Part shown: piece by piece, positions 54,655 through 63,539 of the stretch | How positions within the stretch are numbered: the stretch's first letter is position 1 | Layout: each line of letters begins with the position of its first letter | NCBI RefSeq assembly: GCF_009928485.1 | Contig: NZ_JAABNP010000003.1 | Span: forward strand, 224,285 to 288,284 | Source of the DNA: Clostridium sp. C2-6-12 | GTDB taxonomy: Bacteria > Bacillota > Clostridia > Clostridiales > Clostridiaceae | DNA length: 64,000 bases | Direction of reading: 5' to 3' | Notes under the pieces: model-generated | The model's input: only the letters and a program-made list of their open reading frames with translations | Told to the model about the DNA's origin: nothing | Databases searched by the model: none | Translations under genes and position numbers: made by a program

Positions 54655-55968
54655 ATGAGTACAATTGTAACAAAATTCGGTGGAAGTTCATTAGCTGATG
54701 CCAACCAATTTAAAAAAGTAAAGGACATAATTTTATCTAACGATGCAAGAAGATATGTAGTACCATCTGCACCAGGTAAAAGAAATTCTAAAGACTCAAA
54801 GATAACTGATTTATTATATCTATGCCACGCTCATGTTTCAACAGGAATATCTTTTGATGAAGTATTTAATCATATAAGAGATAGATACATAGGCATTGTT
54901 AATGATTTGAATTTAAACTTTGATATTAGCAAGCATTTAGATATAGTAAAACAAGATCTTGAAAATGGGGCTTCAAGTGATTATGCTGCTAGCAGGGGAG
55001 AATACTTAAACGGATTAATTCTTGCAGACTACTTAGGTTTTGAATTTATAGATGCTAAAGAGGTTATGATTTTTAATGCTGATGGTTCTTTAGATCCAGA
55101 TGCAACGGATTCGGCTCTTAAAGCCAAGTTATCAAAAACACTTAAAGCTGTAATACCTGGTTTCTATGGTGCAGATAAAGATGGTAATATAATAACTTTC
55201 TCAAGAGGTGGTTCTGATGTTACTGGTGCTTTAGTTGCAGCCGGAATAGATGCTGACCTTTACGAAAATTGGACAGACGTTTCTGGTTTCTTAATGGCAG
55301 ATCCTAGAATAGTTCCAAATCCAAAGCCAATAAGCAAGATAACTTATTCAGAACTTAGAGAATTATCCTATATGGGTGCATCAGTACTTCATGAAGATGC
55401 AATATTCCCAGTAAGAGAAATAGGTATTCCAATAAATATAAAAAATACAAATAAACCTGAGGATGAAGGTACATTTATAGTAAAAGATACAGATGTTTCT
55501 TCAAAACCAAATGCTATAACTGGTATTGCTGGAAAAAAAGATTTTACAGTAATTTCAATAGCTAAAGCTTCAATGAATTCTGAGCTTGGTTTCTGTAGAA
55601 AGTTATTATCAATTTTAGAACAACATAATATTTCCTTTGAAAATATGCCTTCTGGAATTGATACTGTATGCCTTGTAATTTCAGATTCTCAATTAAAGAA
55701 AAAAAAGGATGTTGTAATAGAAGAAATTAAAAGAACTTGCAATCCTGACAGTATAGAAGTTCATCCAAACCTTGCTATGATTGCAACTGTTGGACGTGGA
55801 ATGGCTAAACAAAGAGGAACTGCTGCTAAAATATTTACAGCTCTTTCAAATGCTGAAATTAACATTAGAATGATCGACCAAGGTTCTAGTGAAATGAACA
55901 TCTTAGTTGGTATAGAAAGTGATAATTTTGAAAAAGGAATTGCTGCAATATATAATGCTTTTAATTAA
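54655..55968 (+). CDS. Aspartate kinase
   Basis: 437 residues. KFGGSSLAD at the N-terminus is the aspartokinase ATP-binding motif; FSRGGSDVTGALVAAGIDAD and ENWTDVSGFLMADPRIVP are the substrate-binding region; two ACT domains occupy about residues 290-437 (allosteric control by lysine or threonine is usual). It phosphorylates aspartate, the first step to Lys, Thr and Met. The ATG at 54655 has GGGGGC upstream; an ATG at 54640 overlaps that site. Single gene with its own terminator. Confidence 0.95.
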   Translation: MSTIVTKFGGSSLADANQFKKVKDIILSNDARRYVVPSAPGKRNSKDSKITDLLYLCHAHVSTGISFDEVFNHIRDRYIGIVNDLNLNFDISKHLDIVKQDLENGASSDYAASRGEYLNGLILADYLGFEFIDAKEVMIFNADGSLDPDATDSALKAKLSKTLKAVIPGFYGADKDGNIITFSRGGSDVTGALVAAGIDADLYENWTDVSGFLMADPRIVPNPKPISKITYSELRELSYMGASVLHEDAIFPVREIGIPINIKNTNKPEDEGTFIVKDTDVSSKPNAITGIAGKKDFTVISIAKASMNSELGFCRKLLSILEQHNISFENMPSGIDTVCLVISDSQLKKKKDVVIEEIKRTCNPDSIEVHPNLAMIATVGRGMAKQRGTAAKIFTALSNAEINIRMIDQGSSEMNILVGIESDNFEKGIAAIYNAFN

Positions 55969-55990
55969 TCAATAGTTAATGATGATATAA

Positions 55991-56034
55991 CAATAAAGAG
56001 GTGTAGTGACTGAAAAAACTACACCTCTTTATTG
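55991..56034. terminator. Bidirectional terminator between aspartate kinase and DedA genes
   Basis: CAATAAAGAGGTGTAGT pairs perfectly with ACTACACCTCTTTATTG around a 10-nt loop. Confidence 0.85.
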
Positions 56035-56037
56035 TTC

Positions 56038-56691
56038 CTATACTACTTCATTAGTTTTTTTTAATTTATTTCTTATAATTTCAATAACTGCTGGCATTAT
56101 TGAAATTAACACTATTATTATTACAGCTATTGAAAAGTTATCCTTTATTATTGGGATAGTTCCAAAAAAATATCCACAAGCAGAAACACTAATCACCCAC
56201 AAAGCTCCACCCATTGCATTAAATGTAATAAAATTTTTGTATGTCATCTTACCTATTCCAGCTACAAATGGTGCTAGTGTACGTACTATGGGAACAAACC
56301 TGGCAATAATTATAGTTTTTCCACCATACTTTTCATAAAATCCATTGGTTTTATCAAGATGTTCTTGTTTTATAAGTTTTCCTCCACCAATTTTTATAAG
56401 CTTATCACCAAAGTATCTACCGATTTCATAATTTGCTGTATCTCCTAAAATTGCCGCAACCATTAAAATTCCAACTAATGCATATATATTAAGCATTCCC
56501 ATAGCAGCGAAGGTAGCTGCTGCAAAAATCAAAGAATCTCCTGGTAAAAACGGAGTTACAACCAAACCTGTTTCTAAAAATATTATAGCAAACAATATTA
56601 AATATGTTTCAAATCCATAATTATTTATAACTGCTCCCAAATGCTTATCAAGATGCAGAAACATATCTATTAAATACGAAAATGTACTCAA
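56038..56691 (-). CDS. DedA family membrane protein
   Basis: 217 residues with about five hydrophobic segments; the DedA motifs FLETGLVVTPFLPGDSLIFA, then GDTANYEIGRYFGDK and ARFVPIVRTLAPFVAGIGKM are all present. DedA proteins are scramblase-like transporters involved in recycling undecaprenyl phosphate or other lipids. TTG start with GGAGG 7-8 nt upstream. Single gene. Confidence 0.94.
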   Translation of the reverse strand: MSTFSYLIDMFLHLDKHLGAVINNYGFETYLILFAIIFLETGLVVTPFLPGDSLIFAAATFAAMGMLNIYALVGILMVAAILGDTANYEIGRYFGDKLIKIGGGKLIKQEHLDKTNGFYEKYGGKTIIIARFVPIVRTLAPFVAGIGKMTYKNFITFNAMGGALWVISVSACGYFFGTIPIIKDNFSIAVIIIVLISIMPAVIEIIRNKLKKTNEVV

Positions 56692-56816
56692 GCTTCTTCC
56701 TCCTAAATGTTATTTTTCTTTATTATATAACATTTTTCCTGATATGTTTATGAATTTGCTGAAATTTAATTTTATTTTAATTTTATCCATATCAAATTAT
56801 TTAAAACATTAACAAC

Positions 56817-56868
56817 AAAAACACTTTTAATATGAATAACCATGTGTATCCATATTAAAAGTGTTTTT
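56817..56868. terminator. Strong hairpin in a gene-free region
   Basis: AAAAACACTTTTAATATG and CATATTAAAAGTGTTTTT (18 bp, perfect) flank 16 nt. A or T runs on both sides would let it terminate in either direction, yet no gene ends next to it. Confidence 0.55.
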
Positions 56869-56938
56869 ATTCTAATAGTTATACCATCATAAAATGACTT
56901 TTATGCTTTTTGACCACTAATTCAACGTACTATTTATT

Positions 56939-56958
56939 CGTCCCAACCTTCAGGGACG
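56939..56958. other. Hairpin resembling an IS200/IS605 end (relic)
   Basis: CGTCCC-AACCTTCA-GGGACG on the plus strand. In the surrounding 56881-57060 there is no gene. GC-rich hairpins of this kind occur at the right ends of IS200/IS605-type elements; no tnpA or tnpB remains, so this is a tentative reading. Confidence 0.25.
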
Positions 56959-57066
56959 GGAAATCTTACTTTATATGTCGTTATGCTTATTTAAAAATGG
57001 CTTAATTACTACATTTATATTTTATAACACATTATTAAATTTTAAATCGTTTTATTCTATAAGGGG

Positions 57067-57101
57067 CAAAAAAGAGGGTAACGCAATTGCCCTCTTTTTA
57101 A
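57067..57101 (-). terminator. Terminator after the second cell-wall-binding gene
   Basis: AAAAAGAGGG and CCCTCTTTTT pair around 11 nt; on the minus strand the T-rich arm is followed by TGCCCC. Confidence 0.75.
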
Positions 57102-57119
57102 TTTTTTAACACTAATTAT

Positions 57120-57614
57120 TTACTTTTTATCATTAGCGATATCATGGTAATATACTACATCTTCATTTCCCATTTTGCTAGAAACAATAACATATCTTCC
57201 AAGGTTCTCATCATATTTTATTGAATAACCATAAAGCCCATTTGTTGAACTACTAGGAATATACCCTACTTGTTGATTTGGACCAAGCTTTCCTGCATTT
57301 GCATCTATAGACCATGCTCCACTGCTATTCAGATAATAATTCCCAATATAGCAATCGCGGGCCATACTCCCATAATTATTTAAGTAATAATAACTATCAC
57401 CACTAATTAACCATCCTGTTTGCATTCTCCCATTTGAGTCGAAAGAATACCACTTTCCATCAATATATTGCCATCCAACTAGATAAGAATTTCCTTGTGC
57501 ATACTTCCACCCACCTGCTACCTGTTTCCATTCTGCATTAACTCCTATCGGATTTAGTGCTACTATGCTTACAAATACAATTAATGCTGAAAATAATCTT
57601 TTTATGTTTTTCAC
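57120..57614 (-). CDS. Secreted cell-wall-binding repeat protein
   Basis: 164 residues. Signal peptide (about 1-27, ending GVNAEW), then CW_binding/choline-binding-type repeats (AGGWKYAQGNSYLVGWQYI, DGKWYSFDSNGRMQTGWLI, YYYLNNYGSMA, YYLNSSGAWS) and a short C-terminal domain. GTG start with a GGGGGGAG site. Intact relative of the damaged protein at 22.8 kb. It probably sticks to cell-wall polymers. Confidence 0.88.
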   Translation of the reverse strand: MKNIKRLFSALIVFVSIVALNPIGVNAEWKQVAGGWKYAQGNSYLVGWQYIDGKWYSFDSNGRMQTGWLISGDSYYYLNNYGSMARDCYIGNYYLNSSGAWSIDANAGKLGPNQQVGYIPSSSTNGLYGYSIKYDENLGRYVIVSSKMGNEDVVYYHDIANDKK

Positions 57615-57703
57615 TATTAATCTCCCCCCTTTATATCTTACTTACATATCCCTCATTTTAATTTATTATACAACAAAAAACACCTATATTTCTATAGATG
57701 TTC

Positions 57704-57943
57704 TTAATCTCTCTTATTCAATTCCTTTATTCTATATAATACGTTATTCTTTTTCTGCTGCAACATAATCTTTTTATCAATTAAATATTCCAGGCTATAG
57801 TTAGAATTGCCTATATCCTTTATATAAGTACCATAACCACGTGATGCACTATCTTCTATTTTATCATCTAATAAAGCAATCTCTAAATCTATATTGTATA
57901 ATTCACTCTGTAATAAGGTTAGTTTAGTTCTGCAGGTACTCAT
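57704..57943 (-). CDS. Small prophage-associated protein (79 residues)
   Basis: Helical, charged protein (TKLTLLQSELYNIDLEIALL, then NNVLYRIKELNKRD). Not recognised. Its ATG overlaps the stop of the upstream regulator gene (ATGA), with AAGGTG 5 nt upstream, so the two are translationally coupled. Confidence 0.65.
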   Translation of the reverse strand: MSTCRTKLTLLQSELYNIDLEIALLDDKIEDSASRGYGTYIKDIGNSNYSLEYLIDKKIMLQQKKNNVLYRIKELNKRD

Positions 57944-58317
57944 GATATCACCTTAAATTCTTTCATCTTATTAGTAACAAAGGCTACAGCTCTATCAATT
58001 AATTGTTCTTCTGTTTCTTCGGTATCATTTAAAGCGTTCCAGGACTCTTCTACTATTTCTAAAAATTCATCTTCAAAACCATAAACTATACGCCCTATGT
58101 CCAGAGCTACTTTATTAAGTTTTCTTGTAACTGTTCTAACATCTATATGTAACAATGCTGCTATTTCTGTATGTTTCTTTTTTTCAAAATATTTATACGC
58201 AACTAAATTTTGCTCTTGTGCTGAAAGATTATTCAAAGCTTTGATTACAGCATTTATTTTCACTTTTTGCTGTTTAGTTATATTGGTAGATTCTCTTAAG
58301 GCTTGTATATTTTCCAA
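57940..58317 (-). CDS. Sigma-70 region 4-like / ArpU-like phage regulator
   Basis: 125 residues; residues ~20-70 form a sigma region-4-type helix-turn-helix (LSAQEQNLVAYKYFEKKKHT, then EIAALLHIDVRTVTRKLN). Such proteins drive late phage transcription. The TTG at 58317 has no ribosome-binding site. Upstream, GAGGAAAG precedes a TTG that would give MIKKTKTLLENIQALRES if one A were absent from an A8 run, so the 5' end may be frameshifted. Confidence 0.7.
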   Translation of the reverse strand: MENIQALRESTNITKQQKVKINAVIKALNNLSAQEQNLVAYKYFEKKKHTEIAALLHIDVRTVTRKLNKVALDIGRIVYGFEDEFLEIVEESWNALNDTEETEEQLIDRAVAFVTNKMKEFKVIS

Positions 58318-58360
58318 TAGAGTTTTTGTTTTTTTTAATCAATTCATCTTTCCTCATGAT

Positions 58361-59062
58361 CTATATCACATCCTTAAAATATTTACTGGCAAAATCGATT
58401 TTTTCAGTAACATTATTGTAGTTATATCTGATAGATTTGAAGTACTCTTCATATTCATTCTTTAGCCATATAGATTGTCTTATACTTCTCAAGGCCCTAC
58501 TTTCTATTTGTTGCACTCTTGACTTAGAAACGCCTAATATACCACTTATATAAGTAAATGAGCATTCTTTACAATCCCAACCGTAATGGAGCTTTAATAC
58601 TTCTCTTTCTTTAAGTGTAGTATGCTCTTCCATTACTTCCTCTAAATCATTTCTTAGCTGCTTTAAATATAACTTTTCTTCTATATTCTCAAAACCTTCC
58701 TCAATGCATTCAATAAGATCCTGCCTTTCTGCTTCTTCATCTTCTTTTAGTGGAGTGTTCAAGCTTGTTTCGTCATTGATGTTCTTCTGACTTACAAATC
58801 TGTGTATTTTACTATATATCCAGTAAGTAGCATAAGTTATAAAAGAAGCTGGGTTATCAATGTCAAACTTATATCTTTCAGCTGCAGTAATTAATCCCAT
58901 GAAACCCTCTTGCTCCAAATCTTCAAGATCTATGGAATTAGTTTTACCAGTATAAAACTTATTAGCTATCTTAAATACTCTGCCTTTGTTATTCTCAATT
59001 AAGCTTTCTAAGGCTTGCTTATCTCCTTGTTGATATAATAAAACTAATTCCTCATTTGACAT
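58361..59062 (-). CDS. Sigma-70 family RNA polymerase sigma factor (prophage-linked)
   Basis: 233 residues. Region 2 (NKGRVFKIANKFYTG to YATYWIYSKIHRFV, with the YATYWI -10 recognition helix) and region 4 (TTLKEREVLKLHYGWD, then YISGILGVSKSRVQQIESRAL) are both present. The N-terminal region 1 typical of SigA is missing. AAGGAG lies 9 nt before the ATG. Five ~33-bp direct repeats lie directly upstream. It heads a cluster with the region-4-like regulator and the 79-residue protein; it may direct transcription of phage genes. Confidence 0.88.
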   Translation of the reverse strand: MSNEELVLLYQQGDKQALESLIENNKGRVFKIANKFYTGKTNSIDLEDLEQEGFMGLITAAERYKFDIDNPASFITYATYWIYSKIHRFVSQKNINDETSLNTPLKEDEEAERQDLIECIEEGFENIEEKLYLKQLRNDLEEVMEEHTTLKEREVLKLHYGWDCKECSFTYISGILGVSKSRVQQIESRALRSIRQSIWLKNEYEEYFKSIRYNYNNVTEKIDFASKYFKDVI

Positions 59063-59089
59063 TGCTCTCAGCTCCTTATATAAATAATT

Positions 59090-59250
59090 CTAATGCCGAT
59101 ATTTACCCACCTTATTTATAATTCATTCCTACATTTTCCTACAATAATATAACTCAACACCAACATTTTCCTACCTTATTTATAATTACAATCCCTATAT
59201 TTCCCTACCTATATTATAATGTAATACCGATATTTACCGACCTTATAAAG
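59090..59250. repeat. Five iteron-like direct repeats (~33-bp period)
   Basis: Units centred on CGATATTTACCCACCTTAT (59097), CTACATTTTCCTAC (59129), CAACATTTTCCTACCTTAT (59161), CTATATTTCCCTACC (59195) and CGATATTTACCGACCTTAT (59228) are spaced 32, 32, 34 and 33 bp. They fill the region upstream of the sigma gene. Confidence 0.8.
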
Positions 59251-59475
59251 GTTACATTTCTTCTCATAACTAACCCTAAACAAGATATACTCTTATTCAT
59301 AACATTAGTATTTTTTATGTCAAAAATGATACTCTTTTGAGCAGTTTTAGGTATTTTTCAGACTATTTTTATATCATTGGGGTAAGAAAAAGGTTGATTT
59401 TATATATAATAATGAAGAAGTTACCTCATTATTAAACAACCTTTTTCAGTAATTAATTTTTATACCAACCTTTTA
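59251..59475. other. Gene-free region between repeats and tape measure
   Basis: A weak TTGTTTAATAATGAGG / TTACCTCATTATT hairpin-like feature lies near 59395-59445, after the tape-measure stop on the minus strand. No gene seen. Confidence 0.3.
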
Positions 59476-60492
59476 TTATGCATATAATCCTTCGGCACTA
59501 TTTTGTAATTCATCTTCCATATAATTCTCTATATGAGATATAATTTTATTTATATCAGCTTCTTCTTTTACGTGGGTGTCTCCAAATGTTATAGTTGGTG
59601 TTAGAGTTGTAAAATTTTGAATACTCTTCTCTTCTGCCGAATCTCTTAACATTTCAAGATGTTCGTTCGAAACATCTATTTTGTCATTTATATTTTTAAG
59701 ATTTTGCTTATCAGCATTTCCAAAAGCTAATTCGCCAGGGCCTTGTGCTTTATTCCATGAAGTAAAATCTGTATTTGAACCATTATTACTATTCTCAGTC
59801 GGTACTGATCCAAATCCATTGAACATATTTCCCACCTTCGATTCAACACCTTGTCCAACTGAATATCCACCATTCCATGCATTCCCATAGTCTAACCTAT
59901 TAAGATGCATAGAGCTAGGATCTATTCTTTCTACTTTTATTTTTGCTTCGCCTGCAACTTTATCAGTCCACCCCTGCAAACTATCATTCCATCCACTTAC
60001 TGCACTAGCTAAATTTGAACCAAACAAAGTATCAAGTGCACTAGCTATTCCAGCTATAATTTGAAGGACTGTACTTGCCATACCTGAAAATAATCGAATT
60101 ATGGAACCAATAGGATCATTAAATACATTAGCAAAGAATTCAGCAAAATTTGCTATATAGTTCCAAATCAAAGCAAATGCATCAATTATAAGATTAATGG
60201 CTGCAATAATTATATTCCCAATAAATGCACCTGCTACTGCAAAAGCACCTACAATAATACCTGTTGCACTGTAGCTTGTACCTGCAAAATGATTTACTGC
60301 TGCAACAGCTGCATAAAATACACCTATGACTATTATTATTAATCCTATAATCCAAACTAAAGGACATGCATACATTGCTGAATTTAATCCTACCTGTGCC
60401 ATAGTAGCGCCACCAGTAACTATTGCATAAGCTGCTTGTGCAAAATTAACTATTCCCTGCCATATAGCTACTGCCATTAACGAACCTTTCAT
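59476..60492 (-). CDS. Phage tape measure protein, C-terminal part
   Basis: 338 residues: long hydrophobic helices (VWIIGLIIIVIGVFYAAV, then GIIVGAFAVAGAFIGNII), then a hydrophilic Asn/Gly/Ser-rich tail. The reading continues the tape-measure protein encoded just upstream in the -1 frame; the two frames overlap as ATGA (stop TGA 60489-60491). AVAIWQGIVNFAQAAYAI is typical mid-tape-measure sequence, so this is likely half of one protein split by a frameshift, or a coupled second cistron. Confidence 0.75.
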   Translation of the reverse strand: MKGSLMAVAIWQGIVNFAQAAYAIVTGGATMAQVGLNSAMYACPLVWIIGLIIIVIGVFYAAVAAVNHFAGTSYSATGIIVGAFAVAGAFIGNIIIAAINLIIDAFALIWNYIANFAEFFANVFNDPIGSIIRLFSGMASTVLQIIAGIASALDTLFGSNLASAVSGWNDSLQGWTDKVAGEAKIKVERIDPSSMHLNRLDYGNAWNGGYSVGQGVESKVGNMFNGFGSVPTENSNNGSNTDFTSWNKAQGPGELAFGNADKQNLKNINDKIDVSNEHLEMLRDSAEEKSIQNFTTLTPTITFGDTHVKEEADINKIISHIENYMEDELQNSAEGLYA

Positions 60493-61568
60493 ACTAACAA
60501 TGCGCCTACCAATCCAAATACTATAGGTGCTATAATTCCCCAGTTACTTTGAATGCCATTTCCTAACCATTGAACACCATTTCCGAATGCTAATAATAAA
60601 TTAACTACTATTACCAAACCATTTGATAATCCATTAAAAAATCCTTGAAAACCACCACTATTAAAGGTTTCATTCAACTTTGTAAATACGGGTGCTAGCT
60701 TTTCCAAAGCCCCATTACCTGCTTGAGCAAGTGATGTTTCTATATTAGATTTTAAATTATCAAATTGGGCCGCTGCTGATTTATTATATTGCTGAAGCAT
60801 ACTCTCAGTGAATCCCTTTTTATTCAACAAATTATCAAATTTTGATATGAAAGAATCCATATCCTTACTTGCTTTTAATATTTCAATATCAGCTTTACCA
60901 AATCCAAATCTCTCTTTAAGAGACATTCCATCACCACTCATCATTTCTTTAAGTGCAAATCCTGCACCTTCAAATCCTTGTGTCGGGTCAATTAAAGCCA
61001 ACCTTTCATTTAAATTTAAAAGTTTATCTAAACTGTTTGTATTCTTAGTAAATTGCATAAACTTTCTTGCACTACCTGCAAAGTCATTTAAAGAAAATAC
61101 ACTTTTATTAGCCATATCATTTATGTGATTGAAATAGGCTGTTGCAACATCTTTATCCCCCATTATTCCTTGAATTGTAAACAGTTGTTGCTGCATCTTC
61201 ATGGCCCCACCAATGGTTGCCTCCACTCCTTGCCTTGCAGCCTGAATTCCAACATAAGCCCCTATTAACCCTTTTACTTTTCCTAATAATCCATCTGTTG
61301 CAGAAGCTCCATTTCTAAAAGAATTATTTAGATTATTTTGTGAATTCGCAACTCTATTCTGTTCTTCTGCTAATTGATTTAATCCTGCTTCTGCTTGTCT
61401 TATAATATTTCTTGTTGCATTTAAACTATTGGTTATTCCTAGATCTCTATTACCTGCATTATTCATATGCTCCATTGATGTAACTGTCATATTTATAGCT
61501 TGAGTTATGTTCTGTAAAGGTCTTGACATCATATCAAACATTCTTAAACTTGTACTTATTGTAGCCAT
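60489..61568 (-). CDS. Phage tape measure protein, N-terminal part
   Basis: 359 residues beginning MATISTSLRMFDMMSRPLQN, a common tape-measure start, followed by a coiled-coil region and a MQQQLFTIQGIMGDK/FSLNDFAGSARKFM segment, and ending in hydrophobic sequence FGLVGALLV at a TGA. AGGTGAGTTC precedes the ATG. Tape measure proteins set tail length. With the downstream part the total is about 697 residues. Confidence 0.8.
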   Translation of the reverse strand: MATISTSLRMFDMMSRPLQNITQAINMTVTSMEHMNNAGNRDLGITNSLNATRNIIRQAEAGLNQLAEEQNRVANSQNNLNNSFRNGASATDGLLGKVKGLIGAYVGIQAARQGVEATIGGAMKMQQQLFTIQGIMGDKDVATAYFNHINDMANKSVFSLNDFAGSARKFMQFTKNTNSLDKLLNLNERLALIDPTQGFEGAGFALKEMMSGDGMSLKERFGFGKADIEILKASKDMDSFISKFDNLLNKKGFTESMLQQYNKSAAAQFDNLKSNIETSLAQAGNGALEKLAPVFTKLNETFNSGGFQGFFNGLSNGLVIVVNLLLAFGNGVQWLGNGIQSNWGIIAPIVFGLVGALLV

Positions 61569-61572
61569 GAAC

Positions 61573-61896
61573 TCACCTCAACTTTCTACTTACCATTAAT
61601 ACATGTATAGCGGCATGCATAAGTAGCTCCATAGGTTCTAACTTCTTTTTACTATTTAGCTTTTTCAATTTACTTTTCAACATTAAGTTTGATTTATTGA
61701 ATAGCTTTAAAATTGCATCTTTTATATTAACGTATAGTTTAGCTTCTTGATTTAAAACAATGATCCCATTACTGGATACAAAAAAAGAATTTTCTTCTGT
61801 TAGATCCTCACAATAATCAATTTCAGCTATAAAAGGTATTAAACTAAATCTTACTGACCATAAATATTCATTAACTACCTCAATATTCTGATTCAT
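61573..61896 (-). CDS. Phage protein of unknown function (107 residues)
   Basis: Start at the ATG 61896 behind AAGGAGG. The protein begins MNQNIEVVNEYLWSVRFSLI and ends MHAAIHVLMVSRKLR. Directly upstream of the tape measure gene, where tail assembly chaperones are usually encoded, but no frameshifting signal or motif confirms that role. Confidence 0.65.
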   Translation of the reverse strand: MNQNIEVVNEYLWSVRFSLIPFIAEIDYCEDLTEENSFFVSSNGIIVLNQEAKLYVNIKDAILKLFNKSNLMLKSKLKKLNSKKKLEPMELLMHAAIHVLMVSRKLR

Positions 61897-61933
61897 ATTA
61901 AGCCTCCTTACTTGAATATCAGATTTTATATAC

Positions 61934-61960
61934 AAAAAGGGCTTTAAATAAGCCCTTTTA
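61934..61960 (-). terminator. Terminator after the capsid gene
   Basis: AAAAGGGCT and AGCCCTTTT pair around TTAAATA, with T-rich sequence after it on the minus strand. It separates capsid from tail genes. Confidence 0.75.
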
Positions 61961-61966
61961 ATTATT

Positions 61967-62803
61967 TTATGTTTCTGAAACTGGTTGAAAATATACTGCT
62001 GCCTTTTTATTCTCAGGAATAAAGCAATCATAATATACTCTTCCCTCAACTAGATCTCCTGAATATCCAGGTGGATTTTCATGTATTTTATATTCTGCTA
62101 ATTTCATTGGTGAAGTTATTGCAATGTTATGTCCCACAATAAATCCTGTATTAACTGGTAATCTGCTAGCAGGTACTTTTATAATATACATACCATCTAA
62201 CATAGCTATTACACCTTTTAACCTCATATCTTGCCCTACATCTGTTTCAAGAACAACATCTGGTGAAGCTTTTAAAAATTTATATGTAGTAGGCGTAACT
62301 ACAATAAATCTTCCAGTTTGAGGTACTTCTAAATCATCAAGAATCTCTGTTGCACTAGTAACTAAATCATATACATTAGTTTTAGTTATTTTTACTGCTG
62401 TAGCTAATGTTCCTGCAAGTTCTGCCATCTTAGAAAATCTATAAGTATCTATTTCTGGAACTATAACCTCTCTTATTTGTCTATCAAGAGCTTTCCCACT
62501 TTCTAATGCTTGAGCCGTCTCATCTTTATCCATTTTATCTATTACAAAAGTAAATGATCTATCTTTAGATAAAACCAACTCCTGAGTAGTTGCATTAAGA
62601 TTTTCAACCGAACCATATCTACTTGATCCATCTGTTTTTGTTCTGTTATAATCATTCATTTTTGCGGTAGAAACATTATATATTTTTACTGATTTCCCTC
62701 CGGTAAAGTCAAAATCATCATTTACGCATAATGAAGTTTTACTGACCTCTTTGAATCTTTCATCTACTGCTCCAGAATATTTAGCTGCAAATTCAATTGC
62801 CAT
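61967..62803 (-). CDS. Phage major capsid protein
   Basis: 278 residues. The N-terminus MAIEFAAKYSGAVDERFK, the central region with FTFVIDKMDKDET and REVIVPEIDTYRFSKMAE, and the C-terminal HENPPGYSGDLVEGRVYYD match Firmicutes phage capsid proteins of the N4-gp56/HK97-like sort. Position directly after a scaffold gene supports the call. AGGAGTG lies before the ATG. Confidence 0.85.
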   Translation of the reverse strand: MAIEFAAKYSGAVDERFKEVSKTSLCVNDDFDFTGGKSVKIYNVSTAKMNDYNRTKTDGSSRYGSVENLNATTQELVLSKDRSFTFVIDKMDKDETAQALESGKALDRQIREVIVPEIDTYRFSKMAELAGTLATAVKITKTNVYDLVTSATEILDDLEVPQTGRFIVVTPTTYKFLKASPDVVLETDVGQDMRLKGVIAMLDGMYIIKVPASRLPVNTGFIVGHNIAITSPMKLAEYKIHENPPGYSGDLVEGRVYYDCFIPENKKAAVYFQPVSET

Positions 62804-62820
62804 TGTTTAATCCACTCCTT

Positions 62821-63429
62821 TTATTTAGAGCTTTTTAGACCTTGAAGAAAAGGATCAACAGCGCTAGGACTTTCTCCATTTCGGGCTTCATATATCACAG
62901 AACTTCTAAGTCCTTTAAGTTTAGTAATATCTTCACCTTTCAACTTATCACTAACTATCTTATCTATTGATTTTTTTATTACTTCAATACTACTATCAAC
63001 CGTATCTGTATTTGAATAATCCAATATTTCCGATAGTTCCTTAGGTAGTCCTTTTTCCTGTAACTTATCTATAGCATCCAACTTCAATTCTCTTATTTGA
63101 AGTTGCTTTTCTTTTTCACTTAACTTCTGATCTAATTTGCTTTTTTCATATTCTTGTTTTTGTTCTGGTGTCATATTAGACATTTTTAATTCTTCAAATC
63201 TTGATTGAGCATCTTGTTCCCATTTCTTTTGTGCCTTATCAAGTCTTTTAGATATTATTTTGTCTAAATCTTCTTGGGTAAAAGTTTTTTGGTTATTATC
63301 TTGTTGTGTTCCATTGTTTGAAGTTGTTTCTTCTGTTACACCTATAACTGATTCTTTTTGAGCATTATCTGCCCCAAAACCTAAACCACTATCAGCTTGT
63401 AACTTCTTTTGACTTAATTTAAAATACAT
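62821..63429 (-). CDS. Phage scaffolding protein (DUF4355)
   Basis: 202 residues. A Gln/Asn-rich N-terminus, then TFTQEDLDKIISKRLDKAQK, a Lys/Glu-rich coiled coil with MTPEQKQEYEKSKL, and a C-terminal GESPSAVDPFLQGLKSSK segment. This is the DUF4355 scaffold pattern found just before the capsid gene. The ATG at 63429 follows GGAGGT by 6 nt; the ATG at 63435 abuts that site. Confidence 0.88.
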   Translation of the reverse strand: MYFKLSQKKLQADSGLGFGADNAQKESVIGVTEETTSNNGTQQDNNQKTFTQEDLDKIISKRLDKAQKKWEQDAQSRFEELKMSNMTPEQKQEYEKSKLDQKLSEKEKQLQIRELKLDAIDKLQEKGLPKELSEILDYSNTDTVDSSIEVIKKSIDKIVSDKLKGEDITKLKGLRSSVIYEARNGESPSAVDPFLQGLKSSK

Positions 63430-63539
63430 CTTCATACCTCCAATTTAACGCCTGTCGGCTTAATATTACGCTTATAATTGACCCTATAAGCTATGGGTGT
63501 AAATCGGTAATTACGCCTTACCTGGGCTTATTTAAATAA

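Noticed and set aside
59090..59250. Regularly spaced repeats as a CRISPR array
   Set aside because: The units are imperfect, the conserved part is under 20 bp, the spacers are themselves similar A+T-rich sequence, and no cas gene is nearby.
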